The notes below the pieces were generated by a model. It did not search any database. It saw only the letters and a list, made by a program, of their open reading frames with translations, and was not told where the DNA came from. Shown piece after piece: positions 12,167 through 24,695 of a stretch of DNA of 64,000 bases; position 1 is the stretch's first letter, and each line of letters opens with the position of its first letter. The position numbers were made by a program, and so were the translations under genes. Source of the stretch: Adiantum capillus-veneris (taxonomy: Eukaryota; Streptophyta; Polypodiopsida; Polypodiales; Pteridaceae); assembly GCA_014529385.2 (NCBI GenBank), contig CM043953.1:64930372-64994371 (forward strand), read 5' to 3'.

Positions 12167-12905
12167 CCCTTTTTGTAAATTGCACCCTCTACTATCTAGT
12201 AGAGTAGGCACCTCCAAGTTACTCACCTCTCTCTCCTTTCACTCTCAATAATTCTCCCCCTTGAGCCCACATTCATGTGGCTTAAAGGAATAGGGAAGAA
12301 CCACTCCCATTTAAAAAATCAAAATATTTCCTAATCTCTTGTTTTGTCAATAGAATTGATTAGAACTAATCCTAATCAAAGGTCCCAAAAACCTATAAAT
12401 AGAACCCATCTCTCCTTGTAAAGGGCATCTCTACACCATTGCACACTAGATTGAGCGTAGCACACGCCAGTTCTATATTGGTTGTAAGGAGAGAGAAATC
12501 TCTCTATACACCATCACTTTGGTGCATAGAAAAGCTTGAGCTAGTTGAGTGAGTGCGAGTAGAAGATATTATTTCTACCATTGTTGTATCTACCCCAACC
12601 TCAATGAATTGGTAATTTTGGGTGCAATTTTATGTCCAAAAGCTAACGCTTCTCCTCCAATTTGGCTTGGCAAACTCATTTAACTTCATAAGGTGACTTG
12701 TTTCATTAAAGGTTGTTGTTTTGTTGCTTGTCCTTTCATTGGCTATTGTTTGTTGGCTACCATTGTAAAAGGGTGGATGGTGAGAGGTCTCCCATAACCC
12801 TACGACAATGTGCTAGTGATGTTATAACCAAATCTTGTCACTTGAATCCGCAAGCTCTAGGTACCTTCTTGTGCCAAGCATAAGGTTGAATCTAAGTTGT
12901 ACACC

Positions 12906-12955
<50 letters not shown>

Positions 12956-13215
12956 TTTTAGTGTGTGAGAGTGTTCCATTGGTGTTACGTTTAGTGTAAA
13001 GTCCTTACTTGATTTATGGTTGCTCTAACGATTCTCCTTTTTTTTGCGTCCTAGTGCGCTTTGAAACTAGGTGGTGCCCCTTGTGTAGTTGGGTTTTGGC
13101 TATGGGTTTGTTGTTTTGTTGTGCTTGTGGTTGCCCCATCCCTAATTGAGTAGCACGGGAGCCTTGAGGGGTGTTTAGAGGTATCCTCTCTTGTTGCCCG
13201 CCCCGGACCGCCTCA
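12167..13215 (+). repeat. E2 LTR-A, right part
   Basis: Continues LTR-A after the E1 insertion and ends CCGCCTCA at 13215. It includes a CT tract at about 12906-12952 and the probable promoter at 12394. Confidence 0.9.
12394..12402 (+). promoter_or_regulatory. Probable TATA box of E2 LTR-A
   Basis: TATAAATAG is preserved in all three LTRs (also 20863-20871 and 35021-35029), in a conserved surrounding block. Position and conservation suit the LTR core promoter. Confidence 0.6.
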
Positions 13216-13219
13216 ATTT

Positions 13220-13236
13220 TGGTGCCCCTATGGAGG
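13220..13236 (+). promoter_or_regulatory. Tentative E2 primer-binding site
   Basis: TGGTGCCCCTATGGAGG starts four bases after LTR-A. The same place after LTR-B reads TGGTTCCCCCACGGAGG. It resembles a decayed TGGCGCC-type site such as the one E3 has at 55754, but it is not an exact match to a tRNA I can name. Confidence 0.4.
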
Positions 13237-13292
13237 AAGGCTTGTGTATGTTTTTGTGTAGGTTCAACCTTTAGCATAGTCAAGTAGTTTTC

Positions 13293-13745
13293 ATGAATCA
13301 TGAGAATTTGTATGATCCTTTCATTCCCATTGCAAGGCAAAAGGTACACATAATTGTTAGTACTAAGTTGCAATTTCAACGTGTAATTCGTAGAATTTTA
13401 GGTCCTCTTAGGTTGGCCGAGATAAATGCTTCAGTAAATCCTTTTATTTTGCCAACCATTAGATACGACCTTAGTTTGGACGTCTATATTTTTGTCTTGA
13501 TTTAAGAATTAGGTCATCCATAGATAATGGATAATGGCCCAAGAATAGAGGTTTTTCCCTTCCATTTCACTCCACACATTAGAATAAATGTTGCAATTAG
13601 TAGAAAGATTCATTTTCAACAACGTATGGTGTTCATGTTTGGTGCCCAAAGAGTAGGAAAATTTCTTGCATCACCAAACCCTGTCATCCCACCTCTTATT
13701 GATTATCATAGGTCATTTGATGTGAATATTTTTATTTTGTTGTAG
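13293..13745 (+). pseudogene. E2-I leader ORF with two related 70-residue repeats
   Basis: Upstream of gag, two open stretches in the same frame (13293-13505 and 13527-13745) are separated only by stops. Their C-terminal 36 residues align without gaps at about 16 identities: both have A-S-x-N-P, then P-x-I-x-Y, and end in S-x-D-V-x-I-F-x-L. This is an ancient internal duplication. Internal II keeps only the first repeat (about 27765-27960). Ogre/Tat elements are known to carry an extra ORF before gag, so this may be that ORF. I recognise no domain. Confidence 0.5.
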
Positions 13746-13830
13746 AATAGATTGCAATTTAGAAAACATTATTGTGTAAATATTTTTAAGAAAGAAAAAC
13801 AAAAACGTGTTGTCACTTTCAATTTGATTC

Positions 13831-14759
13831 ATGGAGGCCCAATGCCAAATGTCCGGATATCCTCTTTTCTTTAGAGAGCCTGGAGAGGATGCAGAATTAT
13901 TTTTAGCGAATTTCAAGATGTCTTGCCGTATCAAGAGAATAGTAACTAATCAAGAACGTGTAGAAATGTTTGAGGCAGTCCTTAGGAAAGATGCTAGCAC
14001 TTTGTTTCACTCTTTGCCTGAGGAAGTTAAGGGGAATTACACAGAAGTTTTGAATCGTTTCAAGAAATACTTCTTTGATTCCCAAAACACTCAAAAATTA
14101 TGGCAAGACATTGTTTCTCATACGCAAAAAGACTTAGATGACTACTACTTGTACAAACAAGATTTTGTACGTCTTTGGGCTCTATGGATACAAAATGTTT
14201 CTAACCCTGGTGATGGTGTAGAATTTCTAAAGAAGGAGGGGTTCATAGCTGGACTCTTTCCTGACCTTAAGGTAAAAGTTGAGGTGGGTGCACCTGCTAC
14301 CTTTGATGCAGCTGAAACTAGGGCTATTGAGAAATATAGGAAACTCAAGTGCTTAAGGGGAGAGGTTCCTATAGAAGGTCTTAGACCCAAAGGTAAGTCA
14401 CATGCATGAACATCTAGGGAGCTTCTGAGGTAACGAGGGAAGTGATTGAGAAGTTAAATGAATCTTTAAGTAGCATGTCAATTCACCTTGCACAAGTTGT
14501 AGGTCAAAAGGGACAAGCAAAGAAGTCTGAAGAGCGAGATCCACGAACTAGGAAAGTCTTGCAATGTTGGAATTGCAGAGAGTCTGGACATGGAATGTAT
14601 AATTGTCCTTGGCCCCGTGGGGAGCCAGGAAGACCTAACTTGAACTACCCAGTGATGAATGTAGATGAAGGAGCTGGTCAACAACCGAGGCTTCTACAAA
14701 GGCCAAAAGGACCAAGATCACCTCCCACAAGGGGTGGAAGGAATTCCACCTTTGCCTGA
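13831..14759 (+). pseudogene. E2-I gag (capsid and zinc knuckle), broken
   Basis: Structural Gag of the E2 family. From the ATG at 13831 the frame stays open to 14409 and contains a retrotransposon-gag capsid segment (LFLANFKMSCRI, then W-Q-D-I and Y-L-Y-K-Q-D-F-V-R-L-W). A stop and a one-base deletion near 14422 (CTTCTG here, CTTCCTG in internal II) move it into another frame. There the zinc knuckle CWNCRESGHGMYNC is intact (CX2CX4HX4C, near 14564). The second copy at 28042 has different damage. Confidence 0.85.
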
Positions 14760-15039
14760 CCCAAATGTCAATGCTGTAGAAGTCACACAAGCCAAATAGG
14801 GTGACATTGAAGCAAATGGCATCAAACGTGGGTGGGGAAAAGGTTAGGAAAAGGAAGGATTAACATCACAAAGTGACCATGGATGAGGAAAGAAAGCAAA
14901 GGAAACTAAGGAAGCCAAGAGGACACGGCAACACATCAACCTTCAAGACTTCCCTCTTGGACATGGTTTGGCTCTCTACAGCCTTTTGGAGGACATGAGA
15001 GGTTAAGGTCCAAGCATATCTTGGCCTCAATTTATTGCA

Positions 15040-18000
15040 TTGTGCCCACAAGTTAGGACGGAGTTAACAAAGGCAGTTAGCAGTAGGAGAAGGACCAAAG
15101 AAAATGTTCCTGCTGTTAAAATTGCACATGCCCAAATGAATGAGGATATTACACCTGTGCTAGATTGCTATATCAAGGGAAAACTAGTTAGGAAGGGTCT
15201 AGTGGATGGGGGCGCACAAATTTGCATCATGACAGAGGACCTTATGTAGAAACTAGGCATGCACATTCATGAGACACCTTAAATCAAAGTGAAAATGGAA
15301 AATAATAGCAAGGCTAGGTGCTTGGGAGTTTGTAAGAATGTTTCTGTGGAAGCTTTCGGCATTAAGAAGGCTGTTGATTTCTATGTTATGTCTACAAGGG
15401 GAAATGGCTATCCATTTATACTAGGTAGACCGTGGCTAATGAGGATGCAAGCTTTGTAGAATTGGAAAAGCGAAAAGCTGATTTGTAGGAATGACAATCA
15501 CAAGAAGGTTGTCTTTGACATAAAGGAGCAACATCAAGAGGAGCTCCAGAAGGAATCTTCTCAAAGTGGAAGCGGGGATGATTGGACCGATGACACCTGA
15601 GAAGAAGAAATCAATGGTAGCACTACGGAGGAGGAGTCATCCATTGAAGTCATGAGTGTAACTTTTAGGCCAAATAACGAAGAGACATCTTGCCAAGGTT
15701 TAAAAGAGGTAGGCCCCCAGGAGAACCAAAGTTTGCATGACTAAGAAATGCTAGCTTGTATGTTGTCAAAGACTCTTACTTGGGAGGAAGAGAGGAATTC
15801 AAAAGTGTGCTAACAAAGTTTCCTAGTCTTTTTGCCAAAGATTACACAGATGTACGTGGAGTGAATGCGATTCAACACAAGATCGCGCTGAAGCCAGAAT
15901 CCAAAGCTAAAGCACAAAAGCTACGAAGGTTAGGAGTCATCTAGGAGCAAGCACTACTCAAAGAGGTGAGGAATCTTCTAGGATCCGCGTTCATCTACCC
16001 CGTAGAGAATTCTGAGTGGGTCTCTCCAGTTCTGGTCACTCCGAAAAAGAATGGCAAGTGGAGGGTATGTGTCGATTATTGTCTACTCAAAGAGGCAACA
16101 AAAAGGGATCACTTTCCCTCCCATTTCAAGATGAGATTCTTAATGAGGTAGCAGGTAAAGAAAATTACATGGTATGTGATGGCTACTCTAGTTAGTTTCA
16201 AATAGGTATTGCATTGGAGGATCAACTAAAAACAACCTTCATCACCCCTTGGGGTTGTTTTGCTTTTGGAGTCATGCTGTTTGGTTTGACAAACGCTCCA
16301 GCAACGTTTCAATGATTCATGAACATGGTGTTTCAAGCAATCTTTGGGAGGTCTATTAGAGTATCCATAGATGATTTTTGCATCTATATCTCTAAATCAT
16401 TGCATCTATAGAAGGTAGAAGAAGGCTTGAAGAAGCTATATGATATGGGAGGTCAACTCAATCCCGACAAGTGCCACATAGGTGAGGATGAAGTGATCTT
16501 GCTTGGTCACAAGGTTTCTTCCAAAGGCATTGAGGTGGATCCAGCAAAGGCAAAAGCTCTCATTGAGCTACCATCACCAAAGAGTCTTAAGGAGGTAATC
16601 TCATTTATTCAAAAGGTGAAGTACATGTCACTCTTCATTCACTTGGCATCGGAGTTACTTCACCCCCTCCAAAAGTTCACACAACATGTAGAGTTTGCAT
16701 GGTCTGATGAGCTTGAAGAGTACTTTTCTTGTATAAAAATGGTTTTGGCGGAACTACCGACGCTCATGCCTCCACGTTGGGAGTTTACATTCTTTGTTAG
16801 CTCAAGCGTGGGTAAGGAGACATTGGGTGCAGTATTGTTGCAGCAAGATCCTCATAACACTAGGATGCAGCCTTTCTACTTTGCTAGCCAGGTCATGAAT
16901 GCACTTGAAAGGATTACACAGAATCAAAATCTGTGATGCTTTCTCTTGTCTTTGTAGTGAGAAAGTTTAGATCCTACCTCCTACCAAAACCCTTTATCAT
17001 AATCACTACTGAAAACTTGTTTCCTTGGGTGTCATCTCAAATGACACTAAGTCCCAAGATTTCAAAATGGATCATGGAATTGCAAGAGTTCCAATACTCT
17101 TTCAGAGTAGAAGCTAGTGTACGTGCATAATTAGCAAGGATTCTCACCTATAGAGTGCATGAAAGGGACATCAAGGTGCCTGAAGTGAGAACCCTACCCT
17201 TAACACCACCAAGGCATTTACCTAATTCATTCACCTTGTTCTTTGATGGATAATTTAAGAAGTCTATAGGAAAAGCTGGGGGAGGGCTTGTGTTGCTTGG
17301 TTCAAATGGTGAGGGTGTTATGAAAGAGCATGTGAATTTGCCCGGTTCCAGAAGAAACAATGAAGCAGAGTACGACATACTAGTCCATGGTTTGCACATG
17401 TGTGTTTCTCAAAAGATACGGCGTCTCATGGTAAAAGGGGATGCACTTCTCATTGTGAAGCAAATTCTAGGTATTTGGGCTTCTAATAATGAAAGGCTAA
17501 GGAAAAAGGTTCATGCCATCCGTAAACTCTTCAATCAATTTGAAGAAGTACAATTGTATCATATTCGTAGGAAACAAAATGAAGATACTAATTTGCTTGC
17601 CCAAAAATTAGTTGCATGTGTTGAGAGTGAAGTGCAGGTCATCATGGCAGCAACAGTGATAAAGCAACCAAGGTACCAGGGGATGGAGTCATTGGCTCCC
17701 ATTGTGAGCTACATTTTAGAGGGCGAGATTCCAGAGGGCTTCACCATGGCTCAAAAGCGAAGGCTCATTAAGAAGGCGAGTTCATATTTTTTTTTGGAAG
17801 GTGCCCTCTACCAAAGGGGAAAGATCAAATTTGTAGGAGAATACCAACAACCAAGGAGATTCCAGCCATTCTTAAAGGTTTGCACGAGGAAGCGTGTGTT
17901 GGTCATTTTGTACAGGAATTCACTGGAAAAAAGATTTTTCTTGCCGGGTATGTTTGGCCAAGCTTGCACATTGATGTTCAACATTGGTGTAAAAACTGCC

Positions 18001-19090
18001 ACAATTTTCATATTAATGGAAACAAGCATCTGTTACAGGTCCACCTCAATTAGTCCTTGCAAATGGTCCGTTTGAGAAATGGGGCATGGATGCTATGGGT
18101 CCATTGCCTAGGACTAAAAATGGAAAATTGTATATCTTGGTGGCCATAGACTACATGACTAGGTGGGTAGAAGCTCAAAGTGTGGCAAGAGTAAATGAGA
18201 GGATAGTTAGCAAGTTTGTGTGCACTCACATTTGTTGCAGATTTGGCACACCTTTGGAGATTGTTTCTGATAATGGTCCAGGATTTAGGACGGGCTTGCT
18301 CACAAAAGTTTGTGATGAGATTCACATTCTACATTGGCATAGCACACCCTACTATCCTCAGTCAAATGGTTTGGTAGAGAAGGCTAATGGCATCATTGCA
18401 GGAATCATCCGAAAGATGGTAAATAACAAGACAAAGCTATGGGATAACTTCTTGGATGGAGCATTGTGGGCCTATCGGACTACCTACAAGGAAGCGACAG
18501 AGGTCACACCCTTCCACCTAGTCTATGGTCATGAAGCTTTGCAACCCATCGAGCTCAACATTCCAACAATGCGACTTCATGGAAAGGTGGCACAAGGACA
18601 AGAAGCAGCATGGGAAGATCGTCTTCTCACCCTAGCGGAACTAGAATGGAAACCAGAGACGGCTTATGAGTGCTATAAAAGAAAGGATACGTAAATAAAG
18701 GACAAGCTCGACAAAAAGGTCAAAGACAAAGGTATCAAAGAGGGAGACCTTGTACTAAGGTATGACAATCCACTTGATAATCGGTTTGATGCCAAATTTG
18801 AGACCAGATTGCAGGGACCATACATTTCCAAGAGGACCATCAACTCTAGCTACTATCAACTCGTGGATTTCGATGGAAAGGAGCATGCTAAGAAGGTAAA
18901 TGGCTACCGACTAAATCCATATTTAAGCCGCCTCCTTCCAAAGGACTTAAAGAACCAACAATGCAAGGAGAAGTCTAGGGAGGTATGCTGCTACTATCGC
19001 TCTCTCTCCCATCAAGAAAAATCATGCTATTCATATGTGAAACATCAGGATGAGAAAGTAACAAGGGACAAAGGAAGGATGGAGAAATAA
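15040..19090 (+). pseudogene. E2-I pol (PR-RT-RNH-second RNH-IN), broken
   Basis: Protease: VDGGAQICIMTE near 15205, the DGGA form seen in Tat-type elements. RT: VSPVLVTPKKNGKWRVCVDY, then LTNAPATF and SIDDFCIYIS near 16365. The first RNase H (about 16780-17130) lacks its acidic residues (VSSS and TEN where D is expected). A second, archaeal-type RNase H follows at 17238-17640 with FFDG, NNEAEYD and KGDALLIVKQI; its final Asp is Asn here but Asp in internal II. Integrase: zinc-binding segment at about 17870-18030, then the core with IDYMTRWVEA, SDNGPG and GLVEKANG. Stops include TAA 15280, TAG 15247, TAG 16193, TAA 17251 and TAA 18692, plus a frameshift near 16933. Confidence 0.88.
17238..17640 (+). 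other. Second (archaeal-type) RNase H domain of E2-I
   Basis: The order FFDG, GGGLVLL, NNEAEYD, KGDALLIVKQI and an N-rich end near LLAQK matches the additional RNase H described in the Tat branch. It lies between the degenerate classical RNase H and integrase. The TAA at 17251 immediately after FFDG is shared with internal II. Confidence 0.75.
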
Positions 19091-19157
19091 CTACCTAACC
19101 ACCGGCAATTAGCATTCCAATGTGCGTCGAATGATGGTACATGAATATACCATCATC

Positions 19158-19173
19158 CAGGGGGAGGGCTGAA
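19158..19173 (+). promoter_or_regulatory. E2-I polypurine tract
   Basis: AGGGGGAGGGCTGAA directly precedes LTR-B. The same tract precedes LTR-C at 33371. Confidence 0.85.
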
Positions 19174-19353
19174 TGATAGCCATTTTTTGGCCTTCAAAAA
19201 TTTTGTTTAATAAGCCACTTTCACACAATAGAAACACCTTAGCACGATGGCTAAGCTTGCTCTTGCATTGTACATAGGCATGTGTGTGTTAGGACTCTTT
19301 TCCATATTTTCTAAAAAATCTTCATGGAGGTAGTCATCCGGTTAGGTTAAAAA

Positions 19354-19388
<35 letters not shown>

Positions 19389-21342
19389 GGTCCTATTCGT
19401 GTATAATTTATTTCTTATAAAGGACCTAAGCATAGCATTATTTTCTCAATTTATTCGGTAATTGTGTAAATATGTAGACCTAAGTGTGCATTTTTTCTAA
19501 ATCTCTTTGCATCCTTTCATGGCATAAAAAATTTCTATGTTAGTGTGTACATACCACATAATATTTATTTTCACAAAATAAACCCATGCATTTTATCCCA
19601 CGCCCTCGTGGAAGTCGAAATTTGTTTCTACACTGTCACTCACTTTCACTATATATTTTCTCACTTGCATATTTTCCTCTTTCACTCAAAAACAAAATAA
19701 AATACTCCTATCATGATATTCCTTCATGGCTCATGCACATTTCTTTTCCATACACCATGTGCTCATAAACACAAGGGCTAGCAAAAATCCAAGCACTAGG
19801 TCTATCATGTACAATTGTTTTTTGTTCTTCAAAATTCATCATCCATGCATATGGAAAGGGCCACTTGGATTCCTTAGTTCATGGCATGGCTCATGGGGGG
19901 CTCACCTTTGGATGTATAAGGAGAATTCAACCAAAAAGGGTCCCACATAAGCACCTTTGCAGTCCCACAATACACAACTTTTTGGGCAAATTTTGGCCCC
20001 CTTCTATCATCCAAATTAAAAACAGTTGTCAACATACAAAATGTAGCTCGTGAGCTGAATTATTTTACATAAATATTTCAGCATTTTTTGAGAAAAGCAC
20101 GAGTTCTCGTGAGTTGTTTGGTGTGACCCTGTCTGCCCATTCTATGCACACAAGGATCCTCTCACTCTTCTCTCACATTTTCACACTCCCACCCACATAC
20201 ACACTCATCCCTCTCAATCATCCTTTCAAATTTACAATTTCCATGCCCTCTCAGCTTCTTCACCATCTCTCCTTCCCCTCTTACCACCATAGCCTTCTAC
20301 ATACACATATGCTGTCATACCGCTCTCTACTACCCCCAAATTACAATTTCATGTTAACTCCTCTAAAAGGCATGATTTTTTAGCAAATCAGGGGTTTTTC
20401 ATCAATAATCCTCATCTTGATCGTGGAGATCAACCGTGAATGCGACACAAGAAGCAAAAGTAGAAGAAGAAGAAGAACCAACGGTCATTTTCATAAGGGT
20501 GAGTCCATAATTCTTGGAGGTTTCACCGATCTCAAGAGCTCATCCACCTCATTTACCCTTGGTTCCTTGACAAGCAAGTCATCATCACTTTTGTAAATAT
20601 GCCACTAACATTTTCTAGTGATCACTAACAACTAACCCTTCTTGTAAATTGCACCCTCTACTATCTACTAGAGTAGGCACCTCCAAGTTACTCACCTCTC
20701 TCTCCTTTCACTCTCAATAATTCTCCCCCTTGAGCCCACATTCATGTGGCTTAAAGGAATAGGGAAGAACCACTCCCATTTAAAAAATCAAAATATTTCC
20801 TAATCTCTTGTTTTGTCAATAGAATTGATTAGAACTAATCCTAATCAAAGGTCCCAAAAACCTATAAATAGAACCCATCTCTCCTTGTAAAGGGCATCTC
20901 TACACCATTGCACACTAGATTGAGCATAGCACACGCCAGTTCTATATTGGTTGTAAGGAGAGAGAAAGCTCTCTATACACCATCACTTTGGTGCGTAGAA
21001 AAGCTTGAGCTAGTTGAGTGAGTGCGAGTAGAAGATATTCTTTCTACCATTGTTGTATCTACCCCAACCTCAATGAATTGGTAATTTTGGGTGCAATTTT
21101 ATGTCCAAAAGCTAACGCTTCTCCTCCAATTTGGCTTGGCAAACTCATTTAACTTCATAAGGTTACTTGTTTCATTAAAGGTTGTTGTTTTGTTTCTTGT
21201 CCTTTCATTGGCTATTATTTGTTGGCTACCATTGTAAAAGGGTGGATGGTGAGAGGTCTCCCATAACCCTAAGACAATGTGCTAGTGATGCCATAACCAA
21301 ATCTTGTCACTTGAATCTGCAAACTCTAGGTGCCTTCTTGCA

Positions 21343-21385
<43 letters not shown>
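19174..21385 (+). repeat. E2 LTR-B, left part
   Basis: Starts TGATAGCC after the polypurine tract. Relative to LTR-A and LTR-C it lacks about 36 bases just before the CT tract near 21340. It carries the uninterrupted ACTAA site near 20633 and TATAAATAG at 20863. The LINE interrupts it inside its CT tract. Confidence 0.9.
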
Positions 21386-21390
<5 letters not shown>

Positions 21391-21445
21391 CTCAGAACTG
21401 AAAAAACTGTCAAAACTTTGCGTTTTTGTTGCCGACTTGAAGGCA

Positions 21446-22378
21446 ATGTCAGACAAAACTCGCAAGGGTGGAAAAGCCACACTCACCATGGAGAATGATG
21501 CAAAATCTCCAAGGAATTTGGATGCTAATCCAACCACATCATCTACAACAACGGAAGCAATTATCATGGCTTACTTGATCTCGTTACAAGAAACCGTCAA
21601 CAAACAAGGTGAAGAGTTGCACGCACTTGCAATGGAGAATGGTACTTTAAGAGTTCTCGTTGTGGAGAATGAGCACCTCAAGAAGGTTCTTGAAATGCAA
21701 ACAACACGCTTGATGCATCTTGAGAATGAAGTTCAAGAATGTAAACGCTCTCTTGTTGACATGAATGTATTGAAAGAGCGCTTGAGCAAAGTTGAGAGTG
21801 ATCATGTATTGAAAGAGGAAACAATAGATACAATACGACATGATGTATGTGATATGAGAAATGCATCCAAATCATGGGCTGATATATGTAAGGATAATGT
21901 GGTTTCTACATCTCCTATCACGCAATCCGTTGTCCAAGCAAAGAATGTAGAGAATGTGGACACTCAAGAATTGCACAAACGACAAAAACGCTCAAAGAAC
22001 ATCGTCATTCGTGGAATCAAGGAGGAAAGCATGGAAACACCCCAATCTCTTGCAGTTGCTATTGAAGAGTTTTTTGCTACACACTTTGGCATGTTAGGAA
22101 TCATGGCTTATGGTGCACATCGAGTTGGAAAACAAGGAGTCCCTCGCTCGGGAGAAAGACCTATTGTATGTACCATGGCTGATGAGGTAAAGAGAAAGAT
22201 CATCCTTGACAATGGTTGGATCTACCTCAAAGGAATAGGTTGTAATGTATATGAGGATCGCACTCTTATGCAACAAAATGTACGTCGCAAAGTATATGAG
22301 GAAAGAAGCAAGAAGGTTAAGGTATCACCTCAAGAAGAAAAGCCACTTAAGGAGGATGCAAGTCTACCCAACAAATAG
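21446..22378 (+). CDS. LINE ORF1 protein, coiled coil plus RRM, 310 aa
   Basis: The RNA-binding nucleic-acid chaperone of an L1-type LINE. The ATG at 21446 (MSDKTRKGGK) is chosen over an upstream in-frame one because the upstream part is LTR-B and CT repeat. Residues of about 40-150 are heptad-rich and rich in Leu, Glu and Lys, fitting a trimeric coiled coil. An RRM-like core follows (KNIVIRGIKEE, then GAHRVGK and RPIVCTMADEVKRKIIL), and then a C-terminal domain with VYEDRTLMQQNVRRKVYEE, all as in the L1 ORF1p family. The frame is intact. It ends with TAG six bases before the ORF2 ATG, which is in the same frame. Confidence 0.85.
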   Translation: MSDKTRKGGKATLTMENDAKSPRNLDANPTTSSTTTEAIIMAYLISLQETVNKQGEELHALAMENGTLRVLVVENEHLKKVLEMQTTRLMHLENEVQECKRSLVDMNVLKERLSKVESDHVLKEETIDTIRHDVCDMRNASKSWADICKDNVVSTSPITQSVVQAKNVENVDTQELHKRQKRSKNIVIRGIKEESMETPQSLAVAIEEFFATHFGMLGIMAYGAHRVGKQGVPRSGERPIVCTMADEVKRKIILDNGWIYLKGIGCNVYEDRTLMQQNVRRKVYEERSKKVKVSPQEEKPLKEDASLPNK

Positions 22379-24520
22379 GGACACATGATCTATGAGACCA
22401 ACTCACGCTTGCGAATAAGCTTTTGGAATTGTAACGGGTATCCATGGAATGCGGAAATTGGCATTGATGAGCTTACCAATGACTCCGATGTGATACTTCT
22501 TGTCGAAACATGGGAGCATGATGCGCAACGAATTCTTGGATTTGACAAATACGATGTGCATTCTTTGATGTGGGCCAAAAATGCAAAGCAACGAAGAGGC
22601 CAAGGAGGCATAGCATGTATGACCAAAAAGGGTTTGAAAGATGTTTCCATTGTCAAATAAGATAAGTATAAACGCTGCTTATGGCTGAAAATCAGCCCAC
22701 CAAATGGTCAAGTCATGTTTGTGGCCGGTTGCTACATTCCTCACTATGACTCCAAATTTTATGCTTGCTTGAATATGGATAGAGATCAGCCCTTTGTTGA
22801 ACTAGAGGAAGACATTGCTTATTACAAGGATCAAGGTGAAGTCATTGTTTTTGGAGACACGAATGCTCGCACAAATATGTTACAACACGACACACAACAA
22901 GTAGACATGCCGCATGTCTCAAGAAGAATGGATGACTCATACATGTATAATCGAAGTTCTAATGATGCAAAAGAAGTGGATCACTATGGAAAGTCACTTC
23001 TACATATGTGCAATAGTACCGGAATGCTCATTGCAAATGGTGTATCTCTATGGCAAGGCACCAATGACTTTACATGTAGAAAGCACAACGGTGCTAGCGT
23101 GATTGACTATATGTTGTTCTCGGAAGCCACTCTAGAATGCATACAAAGCTTTACACTTGGTGAATGGAATCCGGAATCGGATCATAGGATGTTATGTATT
23201 GACATCAAGTGTGGTAAACGGCCCGAGCATGTAGCCTCCAATCATGATGTGAATCATTTGTACCTACGTCTAGACCTCAAACGAGCACTTATATATGCTG
23301 ATATGGTGGACCGAATGTTAAGCATGATAGAGCATCAAGAGAGCCCAACATTAGAATGCAAGTGGAAAGTTTTCAAAGAAGTAATTTTCTCTTGTGCGAA
23401 GGAATGCTTTTCGGTGAAACACATGTCTTGCAAAAGGTCTAAGAAGGGTAGCACCAAGAAGAAATGGTTTGACATGGAATGTAGTCAAGCCCGAAAACAC
23501 TTGCTAAGATTGGATGCAATCAAAGACAAGGAAGTTTACTTGGAATGTTCACACACATACAAAGCACTTGTTCAAAAGAAGAGGAGAAGGTGGGAAGTCG
23601 AAAAACAACTTCTTTTAGCACAAGAGAAAGCACATGCATGTGGCAAGTTTTGGCAAAATCTAAAAGGCAAGCGCGTTGAGAGCTTTGGTGACTTGACTCT
23701 TGAGGATATGTATATGCATTGTAAGAACCTCTATGAGCAACCCAATGTTGATAAGATGGAGTGTTGTATCTCCCTTCCGTTTATGTCTCCCTTCTTTACC
23801 ATTGAAGATGTATGGCGCGCGCTTGAGAAACTTGCTACTCGCAAGGCAGGTGACCTTCAAGGTGTCAAGGCTGAAATGATTAAATGGACAAGCAAGAAAA
23901 CACGATATTGGATATGCGATATGTTTAACCTTGCACTTCAGTATGGCATGTCTCATGATTGGAGTGCAAATTGGATTAAACCTTTGCACAAAGGAGGAGA
24001 TGTAAACAATGTGAACAACTATCGCACTATAATGGTTGGTTCTTTGATGGCAAAGTTATTTGGATGTATCATGGAGATGAAGATAAGTGAATGGGCTGAA
24101 AAGAATGGCAAACGTGCACTTGGCCAAGCAGGTTTTCGAAAGCATCATAGCACTATTGATCACCTTGTCACTCTTCGAGTTCTTATGGAAGCGTCTCGAT
24201 TGAAAGGATAAAAGTTGTATTGTTGCTTTGTGGATTTCAAGAAATCTTTTGACATGGTACCGCGAGGAAATCTTTGGAGACGTATGCAAATCCTTCAAGT
24301 GCCGAGAGAATTTATGCATGCAGTATTTCGCATCTACCAAAAAGTGATATGTCGATTATGTATGGGAGATGGAATTTCAAAATTTTTTGCAAGCACTATT
24401 GGTGTCAAACAAGGATGCCCACTTTCCCCAACCCTCTTTGGGCTACTCATTGATGAATTGGAATGCATGGTTCTTGAATTTATGCATCAAGAAGGCATAG
24501 AAGAGGTTAAGATCGGAAAT

Positions 24521-24525
24521 GCGGT
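24521..24525. repeat. Target duplication of the inner insertion, left (GCGGT)
   Basis: GCGGT at 24521-24525 recurs at 26060-26064. Removing the insertion plus one copy restores a continuous RT reading frame through the YADD region. Confidence 0.85.
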
Positions 24526-24639
24526 GACGAAGGAAATTTGGAATGGCGGCCTCTACACCAAAACAAACTCCATTGCGCCACAAGGGAAATGAGATAAGGG
24601 CACCACCTAGTCTTGGAAGCGTGGGCTAGGACCGCTACA

Positions 24640-24642
<3 letters not shown>

Positions 24643-24693
<51 letters not shown>
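24643..24693. repeat. (GA)n microsatellite
   Basis: About 50 bases of GA inside the inner insertion. CT tracts occupy an analogous place in the E2 LTRs when read on the other strand. Confidence 0.95.
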
Positions 24694-24695
<2 letters not shown>

